Source: Lachnospiraceae bacterium
GTDB taxonomy: Bacteria > Bacillota > Clostridia > Lachnospirales > Lachnospiraceae
DNA: 57,248 nucleotides
Direction of reading: 5' to 3'
Assembly: GCA_900770345.1 (NCBI GenBank)
Contig: CAAGKF010000282.1
Span: forward strand, 1-57,248
Each line of letters starts with the position of its first letter. Position 1 is the first letter of the stretch. The position numbers were made by a program, and so were the translations under genes. Of the stretch, positions 32,788 through 41,727 are shown in pieces. The notes beneath the pieces were generated by a model. It was not told the origin of the DNA. It did not search any database and saw nothing but the letters and a program-made list of their open reading frames with translations.

Positions 32788-35415
32788 ATGGCAACAAAGT
32801 GGGTTTATTTGTTCAGCGAAGGCAACGCAACAATGAGAAACCTGTTAGGCGGTAAGGGCGCTAACCTTGCGGAGATGACCAATATCGGTCTTCCGGTACC
32901 GCAGGGCTTTACCATTACCACAGAGGCTTGTACTCAGTACTATGAGGACGGCCGCGAGATCAATGAAGAGATCCAGGCACAGATCAATGAGTATATCGGA
33001 AAGATGGAAGGAATTACCGGCAAGAAGTTCGGTGATGCTGAGAATCCTCTTTTAGTATCTGTACGTTCCGGTGCGAGAGCTTCCATGCCGGGTATGATGG
33101 ATACCATCTTAAACCTTGGACTGAATGAGACCGTTGTAAATGCGATCGCTGAGAAGTCCGGCAATCCGCGTTGGGCATGGGATTGCTACAGAAGATTTAT
33201 TCAGATGTATTCAGACGTAGTTATGGAGGTAGGCAAGAAGTATTTTGAGGCTCTGATTGACCAGATGAAGGAGAAGAAGGGCGTTAAGCAGGACGTTGAG
33301 CTGAACGCAGATGATCTGAAAGAGCTGGCAAATCAGTTTAAGGCTGAGTATAAAGAGAAAATCGGCGCAGATTTCCCGGATGATCCGAAGGAGCAGCTGA
33401 TGGGAGCGATCAAGGCTGTATTCCGTTCCTGGGACAATCCTCGTGCAAACGTATATCGCCGTGACAACGATATCCCGTATTCCTGGGGTACCGCTGTAAA
33501 TGTACAGTCCATGGCATTCGGAAATATGGGCGATGACTGCGGTACCGGCGTTGCGTTCACACGTGATCCGGCAACCGGTGAAAAGGGTCTGTTCGGTGAG
33601 TTCCTGACCAATGCACAGGGCGAGGACGTTGTAGCAGGCGTTCGTACACCGATGCACATCAATGAGATGGAAGAGAAATTCCCGGAGGCATTTAAGCAGT
33701 TCAAGGAAGTATGCAAGACTCTGGAGGATCACTACAGAGATATGCAGGATATGGAGTTCACCGTTGAGCACGGCAAGCTGTATATGCTGCAGACACGTAA
33801 CGGCAAGAGAACCGCTCAGGCTGCTTTGAAGATTGCCTGCGATCTGGTTGACGAAGGTATGAGAACAGAGAAGGAAGCTGTTGCAATGATCGATCCTCGT
33901 AACCTGGATACTCTGCTTCATCCGCAGTTTGACGCAAAGGCTCTGAAGGCAGCTGTTCCGGTTGGCAAGGGTCTGGGCGCTTCTCCTGGTGCTGCCTGCG
34001 GTAAGATCGTATTCAGCGCGGAGGACGCTGTTGAGTGGGCTGCAAGAGGAGAGAAGGTTGTTCTGGTTCGTCTGGAGACTTCTCCGGAGGATATCACCGG
34101 TATGAAGGCTGCTCAGGGTATCCTGACTGTCCGCGGCGGTATGACTTCTCACGCAGCAGTAGTTGCACGTGGTATGGGTACCTGCTGTGTATCCGGCTGC
34201 GGCGATATCGCTATGGATGAGGAAAATAAGAAGTTCACACTGGCCGGCAAAGAGTTCCATGAGGGAGATCCGATTTCCATCGATGGTACTACCGGAAATA
34301 TTTATGACGGTATTATCGCAACTGTTGACGCTACCATCGCCGGTGAGTTCGGAAGAATCATGGCATGGGCTGACAAATACAGAAAATTGAAAGTAAGAAC
34401 CAACGCAGATACTCCGGCTGATGCAAAGAAGGCAAGAGAGCTGGGCGCTGAGGGCATCGGTCTCTGCCGTACAGAGCATATGTTCTTTGAGGAGAGCAGA
34501 ATTGCCGCATTCCGCGAGATGATCTGTGCTGACACTGTAGAAGAGAGAGAAGCTGCCCTGGATAAGATTCTTCCGTATCAGCAGGGTGACTTTGAGGGAC
34601 TGTTTGAGGCTCTGGAGGGCAATCCGGTTACCATCCGTTTCCTGGATCCGCCGTTACATGAGTTTGTTCCGACTGAGGATGAGGATATTCAGAAGCTGGC
34701 TGACGCACAGGGCAAATCCGTTGAGGATATCAAGACTCTGATTGCTTCCCTGCATGAGTTCAATCCGATGATGGGTCATCGTGGATGCCGTCTGGCAGTT
34801 ACCTATCCTGAGATTGCCGTTATGCAGACAAAGGCTGTTATCCGTGCGGCAATCAATGTTCAGAAGGCACATCCGGACTGGAATGTTGAGCCGGAGATCA
34901 TGATTCCGCTTGCATGTGATGTGAAAGAGCTGAAATATGTGAAGAAGGTAGTTGTTGAGACCGCAGACGCAGAGATCGCTGCTGCAGGTGTTGACCTGAA
35001 GTATGAGGTTGGTACCATGATCGAGATCCCGAGAGCAGCTCTGACTGCTGATGAGATTGCGAAAGAGGCTGATTTCTTCTGCTTCGGTACAAACGATCTG
35101 ACTCAGATGACCTTCGGCTTCTCCCGTGATGACGCAGGCAAGTTCCTGAATGCTTACTACGATACCAAGATTTTTGAGAATGATCCATTTGCAAAGCTGG
35201 ATCAGGTTGGTGTCGGTAAGCTGATGGAGATGGCGATCAAGCTGGGCAAGCCGGTTAATCCGAAGCTGCACGTTGGTATCTGCGGCGAGCATGGCGGTGA
35301 TCCGTCTTCCGTAGAATTCTGCCATAAGATCGGTCTGGATTATGTATCCTGCTCACCGTTCCGCGTGCCGATCGCGAGACTGGCAGCAGCACAGGCTGCT
35401 ATTGCTGAGCAGTAA
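32788..35415 (+). CDS. ppdK: Pyruvate, phosphate dikinase
   Basis: PPDK interconverts pyruvate, ATP and phosphate with PEP, AMP and pyrophosphate. In anaerobes it supports pyrophosphate-linked glycolysis or gluconeogenesis. The 875-residue protein shows the N-terminal ATP-grasp domain (GGKGANLAEM near residue 22), the swivelling phosphohistidine domain with H455 in GGMTSHAAVVARGMG (and the regulatory-type Thr 453), and the C-terminal PEP-binding barrel with LGAEGIGLCRTEHMFF and CGEHGGDPSS. The ATG at 32788 has GAGGAGG upstream. Codon use is strongly biased, pointing to high expression. It is monocistronic. Confidence 0.97.
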   Translation: MATKWVYLFSEGNATMRNLLGGKGANLAEMTNIGLPVPQGFTITTEACTQYYEDGREINEEIQAQINEYIGKMEGITGKKFGDAENPLLVSVRSGARASMPGMMDTILNLGLNETVVNAIAEKSGNPRWAWDCYRRFIQMYSDVVMEVGKKYFEALIDQMKEKKGVKQDVELNADDLKELANQFKAEYKEKIGADFPDDPKEQLMGAIKAVFRSWDNPRANVYRRDNDIPYSWGTAVNVQSMAFGNMGDDCGTGVAFTRDPATGEKGLFGEFLTNAQGEDVVAGVRTPMHINEMEEKFPEAFKQFKEVCKTLEDHYRDMQDMEFTVEHGKLYMLQTRNGKRTAQAALKIACDLVDEGMRTEKEAVAMIDPRNLDTLLHPQFDAKALKAAVPVGKGLGASPGAACGKIVFSAEDAVEWAARGEKVVLVRLETSPEDITGMKAAQGILTVRGGMTSHAAVVARGMGTCCVSGCGDIAMDEENKKFTLAGKEFHEGDPISIDGTTGNIYDGIIATVDATIAGEFGRIMAWADKYRKLKVRTNADTPADAKKARELGAEGIGLCRTEHMFFEESRIAAFREMICADTVEEREAALDKILPYQQGDFEGLFEALEGNPVTIRFLDPPLHEFVPTEDEDIQKLADAQGKSVEDIKTLIASLHEFNPMMGHRGCRLAVTYPEIAVMQTKAVIRAAINVQKAHPDWNVEPEIMIPLACDVKELKYVKKVVVETADAEIAAAGVDLKYEVGTMIEIPRAALTADEIAKEADFFCFGTNDLTQMTFGFSRDDAGKFLNAYYDTKIFENDPFAKLDQVGVGKLMEMAIKLGKPVNPKLHVGICGEHGGDPSSVEFCHKIGLDYVSCSPFRVPIARLAAAQAAIAEQ

Positions 35416-35461
35416 TTTGTTGAAAGCTGAATTGTTTTAGATATCAGGTAAAATAAAGAAG

Positions 35462-35501
35462 AGAGATATTCGATAGAAATGTCGGGTATCTCTTTTTTTT
35501 T
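35462..35501 (+). terminator. Terminator of ppdK
   Basis: AGAGATA (35462-35468) pairs with TATCTCT (35487-35493), with an inner CGA/TCG pair, followed by a run of eight or nine T's. Confidence 0.85.
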
Positions 35502-35546
35502 CGTAGAAAATATGCGAAAATTATTAGGCAAATTGTTAAAAATTAC

Positions 35547-35575
35547 TTGTTAAAACTATGAAAAAATGATATAAT
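35547..35575 (+). promoter_or_regulatory. Promoter of the Panacea/SocA-like gene
   Basis: TTGTTA (35547-35552), a 17-base spacer, and TATAAT (35570-35575) with an upstream TG. The sequence here becomes markedly A+T-rich. Confidence 0.7.
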
Positions 35576-35616
35576 AATAAGTTAAAAAGACAAATGCAGT
35601 GAAGGGAAGTGAGCGA

Positions 35617-36105
35617 ATGGATAAAATTATTAATGTTGCTCAGTATGTGTATGATGAATATAAAAGAGTGACTGGTGAAGTAATTGATGAGATGAAACTT
35701 CATAAATTGCTTTATTTTGCACAGCGGGAGTCTCTGGCTATTACCAATACGCCGCTTTTTGAAGGAGAATTTGAAGGCTGGAAATATGGACCTGTGTGTA
35801 AAGAGATCCGTAACTCAATTACACCCGATGGTATTATTGATGCGTTTGAAGATATTTCCGATGAAAGTAAGTATATTATAAATAATGTAATTCAGGAATA
35901 TGGTTCCCTTGCGTCATGGAAATTGAGCGAATTGTCGCATAAAGAACACTCTTGGAAGAATGCGAGAATGGGACTTCATGAGGGGGAAAATGGAAGCCGG
36001 AAATTAAAATTGGAAGATATCAGAGAAGATGCAAAAAAAGTCAGACCATATGATCATGTATGGGATATGTACTATGATGAATTTGAAGATGAGGTGATGG
36101 AATGA
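35617..36105 (+). CDS. Panacea (SocA/DUF4065) domain antitoxin-like protein
   Basis: This 162-residue cytosolic protein matches the Panacea domain found in SocA of Caulobacter and in many antitoxins. Visible marks are MKLHKLLYFAQ (about residues 26-36), FEGEFEGWKYGPV (about 51-63), and the C-terminal helical region with LSELSHKEHSWKNAR. Panacea antitoxins neutralise diverse toxins encoded next to them; SocA instead acts as a proteolytic adaptor. I start at the ATG at 35617 after AAGGGA; a GTG at 35599 is in frame. The next frame, overlapping its stop by four bases, is only 23 codons long, so the toxin partner seems to have been lost. It opens the A+T-rich defence block ahead of Wadjet. Confidence 0.8.
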   Translation: MDKIINVAQYVYDEYKRVTGEVIDEMKLHKLLYFAQRESLAITNTPLFEGEFEGWKYGPVCKEIRNSITPDGIIDAFEDISDESKYIINNVIQEYGSLASWKLSELSHKEHSWKNARMGLHEGENGSRKLKLEDIREDAKKVRPYDHVWDMYYDEFEDEVME

Positions 36106-36173
36106 TAGGAAAGATTTATTTTTCCGTTACACCGTTTACAAAACGAATTAAAGTTATATTCTTTGAAAAGTGA
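36102..36173 (+). pseudogene. Truncated partner gene of the Panacea-like antitoxin (23 codons left)
   Basis: A frame starting with ATG overlaps the antitoxin stop (ATGATAGG context) and has GAGGTG upstream, the typical arrangement of a co-translated toxin. It reads MIGKIYFSVTPFTKRIKVI and stops after 23 codons. The start looks like that of an N-terminus preceding a MazF/PemK-like fold, but too little is left to say. A terminator follows 20 bases later, so the rest of the gene is missing rather than frameshifted nearby. Confidence 0.4.
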
Positions 36174-36192
36174 ATAATTTGGATGAGATATG

Positions 36193-36220
36193 GCCCCTGC
36201 AGTAATGTCGGGGCTTTTTT
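36193..36220 (+). terminator. Terminator of the Panacea-like unit
   Basis: GCCCC (36193-36197) pairs with GGGGC (36210-36214), followed by six T's. The T run merges into the -35 box of the next promoter. Confidence 0.75.
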
Positions 36221-36246
36221 GACGTAGATATCGATGGTAGTACAGT
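36219..36246 (+). promoter_or_regulatory. Putative promoter of the Wadjet operon
   Basis: TTGACG (36219-36224), a 16-base spacer, and TACAGT (36241-36246). A nearby TATACT with an upstream TG (36258-36263) is an alternative. Confidence 0.4.
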
Positions 36247-36293
36247 AAGCGATGTGATATACTGTTTTTATAATTAATTAAGAAGGTGAAGAT

Positions 36294-37715
36294 GTGTCGT
36301 ATTTTGACAGTGTGAATGATAAATTTTTTAATCCTTTTTGTTGTAAGAACCGTGAAGTATATTTTGAATGCATCAGTCAGCTGATTGAGAAATCGAAGGA
36401 AATTCCTGTGCTGTATGAGACAGATGCGAGACAGTGTCTGATTATCTATCTGCAAAACTGTATGTATGCGCTCGAAACAGAGGATATTGGAGATGAGGTC
36501 AGCAGTTTACGAAGTCCGCAGGAGAACGCATCGGCTATTTTGCGCTATTTTCGTGCGTGTGGTTGGATTACTCCGAAAGAGATTGGACGAACCGGCGACC
36601 ATATTGCTTCGGTTTCCGCTTACTGTCGAAAATTGATTGATGCCATTCACCGAATCTTTGCCCAGGAAGCCAATAGTGCGATCACGAACCACATTTTCTC
36701 GATGTATGAGATTTTAAAATCATCAATGGGGAAGGACAGTCCTCGGGCAATCCGTCCGTATTCCAATATTCTCGTGCCTTTGGTGGAAAGTGAATGTGAT
36801 TTGAAAAATGAGCTGCTGATATTGAAAGACAGTATTCGAGAGATTATGCGGGCAGTTTTGAAGATGGCTGATGTGAATAGTTTCGGACAGTTTTTAATCA
36901 AGGATGAGCTGTTGACGCGTTTTTTCAATGATTATTTCTTCATTAAAAAAAGCGGATTGATTCCATCGTATATTTCCGAGATCGATAAGATGCTTCGTTG
37001 GTTGAGGCGGTCAGAACTTTATGCCAGGATGCAAAGTGAATACATGAAATTAAAAAGTGTGGATGAATTTCAGGCGAAGGAGGTTCTTGATCGTCAGTTC
37101 GGAGAGCTGGAAAGCTTTATCAATTTCGAATATGAGCGGGAAATGAGTTACATTGATAATAAAATTAATACATATTACAACTTGTACGCAACCCGGATGA
37201 TGATGGTACTGAGCAATGGTACAAATCTGGAGCATGTACTGAATCGAATTTTGATGCAGTTGAAAGATATGGATGAGGAAGACAGAGAACTGATTTTATG
37301 TCAATTAGCACAAGCACATCAGCTTCAGAGTGTCGGTTTTATCAGCAGGAAATCTTTTGAGCGAAGGAAAAAGGCAAATCCGAATCAGACAAACGTGGGA
37401 ATCTTGGCCGATGAATTGTCGGAGGAAGAGCGGCAGAGACTTACGAATGAGTTGCTTACGGATACACCGGATCGGTATAGTTTGGACAATGTAAAAGATT
37501 ACTTTGATCATATGACATTCTATAAGGATAAATTGAACGTGGATGAGTGTGGTGTGAAGACCAGGGACGATGCGATGATGGTGGCGGCAAGTGTGATTTA
37601 CTCCGGTACAGCCGGCTTCCCATATGAGGTGGAATTCGAAGAAGGCATGGTTGAAACAGAGGTGGCGACCATCAGTCGGATGAGCATTCGAAAAAAAGAT
37701 GTGAACGAAAGATAA
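36294..37715 (+). CDS. jetA: Wadjet anti-plasmid system protein JetA (MukF-like kleisin)
   Basis: JetA is the kleisin-like subunit of Wadjet, an SMC-type complex that recognises and cleaves invading circular DNA. The 473-residue protein begins with GTG (AGAAGGTGA upstream) and starts MSYFDSVNDKFFNPFCCKNR, typical of the JetA family found with DUF4194 JetB proteins. It is mostly helical, with coiled segments at about 240-330 and an acidic C-terminus. By size and sequence I assign it to the second Wadjet type (JetA of DUF5716 kind) rather than the DUF3375 or DUF2397 kinds; the type is from memory. It is followed by jetB, jetC and jetD on one transcript. Confidence 0.85.
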   Translation: MSYFDSVNDKFFNPFCCKNREVYFECISQLIEKSKEIPVLYETDARQCLIIYLQNCMYALETEDIGDEVSSLRSPQENASAILRYFRACGWITPKEIGRTGDHIASVSAYCRKLIDAIHRIFAQEANSAITNHIFSMYEILKSSMGKDSPRAIRPYSNILVPLVESECDLKNELLILKDSIREIMRAVLKMADVNSFGQFLIKDELLTRFFNDYFFIKKSGLIPSYISEIDKMLRWLRRSELYARMQSEYMKLKSVDEFQAKEVLDRQFGELESFINFEYEREMSYIDNKINTYYNLYATRMMMVLSNGTNLEHVLNRILMQLKDMDEEDRELILCQLAQAHQLQSVGFISRKSFERRKKANPNQTNVGILADELSEEERQRLTNELLTDTPDRYSLDNVKDYFDHMTFYKDKLNVDECGVKTRDDAMMVAASVIYSGTAGFPYEVEFEEGMVETEVATISRMSIRKKDVNER

Positions 37716-37753
37716 ATGAATTCAGGCAGGAAGATGCATGAAAGGGAGATAGA

Positions 37754-38416
37754 ATGAGTGATATCAATTTGCAGATTACGGTAAAAGAAGAAAATGGAAC
37801 CTTATTTAAGCGGTGTGTACGAAAGCTTCTTGAGTCCACATTTATTCTGCGGGACAAGGACGAAAAATTGTATTCTTTTGTATCCAGAGAATCCAACAGG
37901 CAGGATATTTCGGAATACTTGAGAATGATTGGATTTGACATTTTGGTAGATGAGAAAACCGGTGTGAGCATGCTGATTGTCAGTGAGGAAGACGAAGAAA
38001 CGGTCGGTTTGAAACGTGCCAATGTTATTACATTTTCTACACTTCAATATCACTTATTGTTGGTTCTTTGGAAAGTTTATCTGGAGAATCTGGGATTTAA
38101 CGAAGGGAATTTTGTGACAAAGGGAGACTTGATTGATAAGATCAAATCTTATGGTGTTGTACCGCTGAAGCAGGAATTAAATGGTGCATTTAAGCTGTTT
38201 AAGAAATACAGTCTGATCAATTATGATGAAGATGATGATGGTGAAGATATGAAGATTCAGCTGTATCCGTCTCTGCAGTTTGGCTGGGATATTCCTCAGT
38301 TTCAGACGGTAGCGAAGGAATATTTGAAGATGGATGAAGGGGAAATGGAGGAAGATGATTCAAAACCGGAAAATCCGGGAATGAATCAGGAAGAGTTTGA
38401 GGAGGATGACGCATGA
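37754..38416 (+). CDS. jetB: Wadjet system protein JetB (DUF4194, MukE-like)
   Basis: JetB is the KITE/MukE-like winged-helix subunit that binds the JetA kleisin. The 220-residue protein has the DUF4194 layout: an N-terminal segment with LLESTFILRDKDEKLYSFV, a middle VITFSTLQYHLLLVLWKVYLE, and LYPSLQFGWDIPQF before a very acidic tail (about residues 195-220) rich in Glu and Asp. The start follows AGGGAGA. The stop overlaps the jetC start (ATGA), so the two are translationally coupled. Confidence 0.87.
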   Translation: MSDINLQITVKEENGTLFKRCVRKLLESTFILRDKDEKLYSFVSRESNRQDISEYLRMIGFDILVDEKTGVSMLIVSEEDEETVGLKRANVITFSTLQYHLLLVLWKVYLENLGFNEGNFVTKGDLIDKIKSYGVVPLKQELNGAFKLFKKYSLINYDEDDDGEDMKIQLYPSLQFGWDIPQFQTVAKEYLKMDEGEMEEDDSKPENPGMNQEEFEEDDA

Positions 38417-41400
38417 TTTTACTGAAAAAAGTTCGTCTGATCAACTGGTATGGATTTTCCAATGTGACGGCGCCGATCGGCTTTTTCACATTGATTGCAG
38501 GTAAAAACGGAAATGGTAAATCGGTTATGCTGGATGCGATTAAGTATGCGGCTTTTGGCGATACGATTTTTAATAGATCCTCGGAGAGCAAAGGCAGCAG
38601 AACGCTTTCTTCCTATACAAGAGGTCTTCTGGATGCGACGGCAGGAACTTATATGCGTCCGGCTGATAAAGTGCCGAATGTGTATAGTCATATTGTTCTG
38701 GAGTTTTATGATGATGTGGATGAGAAATCATTTGTTTTGGGGGCAGTCATTGAGACAAACTCCTCCAATAACTGTCAGACACTCCGATATGTGATGGATA
38801 GAAAAACGTTGGCTCAGGTAGAGCATCTTTATGTGAAAGACGGAGAGAAGCTTCCTTATTCGGCGCAGCAGTTTCAGAAAGAGTATGGGGTAACGCTGCT
38901 TTTGAAAGAGCCGGGAATCCAGAAGTTCATGCAGATGACAGGGCTGAAACTGAATGGGAATCAGGTGGGCGGATATCTTCGGAAACTCCGTGGGATTATG
39001 TCTTACGACCCCAATGCAAAAATCGACAAGTTCATTCGGGAGAGTGTTCTGGAGGAACGGAACGTGGATTTCACAAAGTTGATTGAGGCGAAGGGAAATA
39101 TTGAACGTCTGAACGAGTCGTTTTCTATGATTCAGGCTGAGATTGGGGAGTTGGAACTGATCTTAAAGGAATACGATACCTATGAAAATGAGAAAAATCG
39201 TCTTCTGGCTGATGATATCAAAAAAGTATACCGCACTGTAAAACGATTGACTACTGAGATTGAGGAGTTGACACGGGAGCAGAACCTTGCTGTTGGAAAA
39301 AGGAAAGAGATTGCGCAGGCTCTGGAGGTTATCGAACAGAAATGGGATGAATTGAATCAGAGGCTGATCGATGCAAAATTCAATCTGCGCCAGTTGGATA
39401 CCACGAAGGCGATTCAGACAGAGGAGGAGCGGGTGAACGCTCTGAAACAGGAGAAACATCAGCTTGCTCTGGCGAAGGACGATCTGGAACAGTTTCAGGT
39501 AAAAGTCAGTGAGATTCTCCATGCTTTTGCTGAGGAGCATCGTGAAATTGAGAAGAAAGAGATGCTGGCATCTCTTTGTGACCGTTCTGTTCCGGCGTTC
39601 GAGAAAGAGATTGCTGTTGCAGGACTGAGACAGGCAGTCAATGAGAGCTATGATGCGTTTACCGCACAGGGAGCACTGATCGGACAGGCGATTGAAGAAC
39701 TGAATCAGAAACTGGCTGTTCAGGAGCGGCTCCTGGAGGAAGCCCAAAAGCACAAGAATACATATGCACAGATTCCGGATTATGTGGGACTCAAAGAGGA
39801 AATCAATCGTGAGTTCGCAAAAAGGAAGATTTCCTCAGAAGCGAAATTTGCATGTGAATACGTAATCGGGATTAAAGAAGAGGCATGGCGGGATTCCATC
39901 GAGGCTTTTTTAGGCGCGCGTCGTTATACGATTCTTGTAGAGCCGCAGTATTATGATATTGCAGATGATGTTTTAAACAGAAGCCAATACAAATATGCCC
40001 ATTTATTTAACACGAAGTTATTGATGAAAAAGGAAATCGAGGCGGAAAAGGATTCAGTAGTACATTTTCTTGAAATCAAGAATGCAGTGGCAAAAAAGTA
40101 TTTTGACTTCCAGTTGGGACGTATGCACGCGGTCAACATGCATGAAGTGCGGGAATACGAGAATGCGATTTCTGTGGAAGGACGTGTGTCCGTTGCCATG
40201 GACAGCTACTTCCTTCGGTTCGACCGAATTCGTTCCTACTATCTTGGTCAGGAGACTTTCGAACTGAACCGGAAACGAGCGGAGAAGGAGATTAAGAAAC
40301 TTCAGGAAGAGCGGAAGGAGAAATTTGCGAAACAAAAGACGATTACAGAGCGAAAAAATCGTTTGAACCAGGACAAGGAATTTTTCAGGGCTTATGATTT
40401 CGATGCTCATGCGAAATACCAGAAGAATGCGAAAGAGCTGGACGAGGCAGACAAGCAGCTGAAGCAGTTAAAAAAGGCGCAGCAGAATAATAAGGAATAT
40501 ATTGAATTAAGTCAGAGAGTCGCCAGACTGATGGACGAGCAAGAAGCTGTGAAACGTGAACGTGATCATAACACAGATGAAAGAGCAAGATTGGATACAA
40601 AGATTCAGGTATGTGGAAATGAGATTGATGCAAAAACCACGGAACTGGACAAGGAAGAAGAAGCATTTAAGGAGTATGAGGTTTCTGCTTATACGATTGT
40701 TCAGAGAGCAGTCGAGGCATATGATAAATTTGTGGAAGCTGGTATGAAAGGCGCAGGCGGTTTGTTGTTGCCTGATTCCAGAAGAAAATTGGTTGGAGAT
40801 ATCGAACGATATAGAAAAAATCTGATTGGTTTGCAGTCTGGTTATAACGCAAAGCATCCGGATAGTTCTATGCCAATCGGTGAATCAGACCGTGAAGTTT
40901 ATGCAAAGAGACGTGATCGAATCTGGATGGATAACTTGCAGGAGATCCGGGAAAAGCTGGATGTACAGACGAAGCGATATGAGGATATCTTTAAAAATGA
41001 GTTTGTTTTGACAATTATGAATACATGTGAAAAGGCGCTGGATGATTTAAAACAGATCAATGCGGAATTGTCCAAGCTTAATTTTGCGACAAAGTATCAA
41101 TTCGATGTGCATTATGTGAAGGATGGTTCAGAGTATGAGAAGATCATCGAATATGCGAAGTACCTGGATGAGAGGGAAAAATTAGGCGATCGTTCCGGAT
41201 CCGGTCAGATGACGTTCGATATGCTGACATCTGTGTCTGATGATGATGGGGAGCAGTTGGAAAAGGAGCTGAAACAGATTATCAATCGTATTATCGAAAG
41301 AAACAGTGAAGAAACGATTGCGCGGTTTGCGGACTACCGGAATTACATGACATATGAGATCTTGATGAGCAATCATATCCTGGATCGTGCAAAATTGTCT

Positions 41401-41727
41401 CGTCAGACCGGTTTTAACTCCGGTGCAGAGGTCCAGATCCCGTATTTATTGATTTTGTCTTCCGCATTGCTTATGATTTATAACCAGCGTGTGAATTCCG
41501 CAAGATTGGTATTTATCGATGAGCCGTTTGCAAAGATGGACCCGGGGAATGTAAAATTGATGCTGGATTTCATGAAGAAGCAGAATATGCAGGTGATTTT
41601 CTGTTCGCCGGATAAAACAGAGTCGATTGGTAACGAATGTGAAGTGATCCTGCCGGTTCTTCGTGTGCGGGCTGACAGTATGCAGCTTGGTGTCGTGCAG
41701 TTCCATGAGGAGAAGACCTATGCGTAA
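38413..41727 (+). CDS. jetC: Wadjet system SMC-like ATPase JetC
   Basis: JetC is the MukB/SMC-type ATPase that extrudes DNA loops. The 1104-residue protein has an N-terminal ATPase half with Walker A GKNGNGKS (30-37) preceded by INWYGFSN, two long coiled-coil arms (about residues 225-470 and 600-800) around a hinge containing RRYTILVEPQYYDIADD, and a C-terminal ATPase half with Walker B LVFIDE (D1036, E1037) followed by PFAKMD. The signature region is the divergent NSGAEVQIPYLLILSSALL. Length and layout are normal for the family. It overlaps jetB by four bases and jetD by eight. Confidence 0.92.
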   Translation: MILLKKVRLINWYGFSNVTAPIGFFTLIAGKNGNGKSVMLDAIKYAAFGDTIFNRSSESKGSRTLSSYTRGLLDATAGTYMRPADKVPNVYSHIVLEFYDDVDEKSFVLGAVIETNSSNNCQTLRYVMDRKTLAQVEHLYVKDGEKLPYSAQQFQKEYGVTLLLKEPGIQKFMQMTGLKLNGNQVGGYLRKLRGIMSYDPNAKIDKFIRESVLEERNVDFTKLIEAKGNIERLNESFSMIQAEIGELELILKEYDTYENEKNRLLADDIKKVYRTVKRLTTEIEELTREQNLAVGKRKEIAQALEVIEQKWDELNQRLIDAKFNLRQLDTTKAIQTEEERVNALKQEKHQLALAKDDLEQFQVKVSEILHAFAEEHREIEKKEMLASLCDRSVPAFEKEIAVAGLRQAVNESYDAFTAQGALIGQAIEELNQKLAVQERLLEEAQKHKNTYAQIPDYVGLKEEINREFAKRKISSEAKFACEYVIGIKEEAWRDSIEAFLGARRYTILVEPQYYDIADDVLNRSQYKYAHLFNTKLLMKKEIEAEKDSVVHFLEIKNAVAKKYFDFQLGRMHAVNMHEVREYENAISVEGRVSVAMDSYFLRFDRIRSYYLGQETFELNRKRAEKEIKKLQEERKEKFAKQKTITERKNRLNQDKEFFRAYDFDAHAKYQKNAKELDEADKQLKQLKKAQQNNKEYIELSQRVARLMDEQEAVKRERDHNTDERARLDTKIQVCGNEIDAKTTELDKEEEAFKEYEVSAYTIVQRAVEAYDKFVEAGMKGAGGLLLPDSRRKLVGDIERYRKNLIGLQSGYNAKHPDSSMPIGESDREVYAKRRDRIWMDNLQEIREKLDVQTKRYEDIFKNEFVLTIMNTCEKALDDLKQINAELSKLNFATKYQFDVHYVKDGSEYEKIIEYAKYLDEREKLGDRSGSGQMTFDMLTSVSDDDGEQLEKELKQIINRIIERNSEETIARFADYRNYMTYEILMSNHILDRAKLSRQTGFNSGAEVQIPYLLILSSALLMIYNQRVNSARLVFIDEPFAKMDPGNVKLMLDFMKKQNMQVIFCSPDKTESIGNECEVILPVLRVRADSMQLGVVQFHEEKTYA

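Noticed and set aside
33211..34479. Long minus-strand open frame (422 codons) inside ppdK
   Set aside because: It is the mirror of a highly biased, certain gene; the protein is Cys/His/Leu-rich without any family motif and has no ribosome site.
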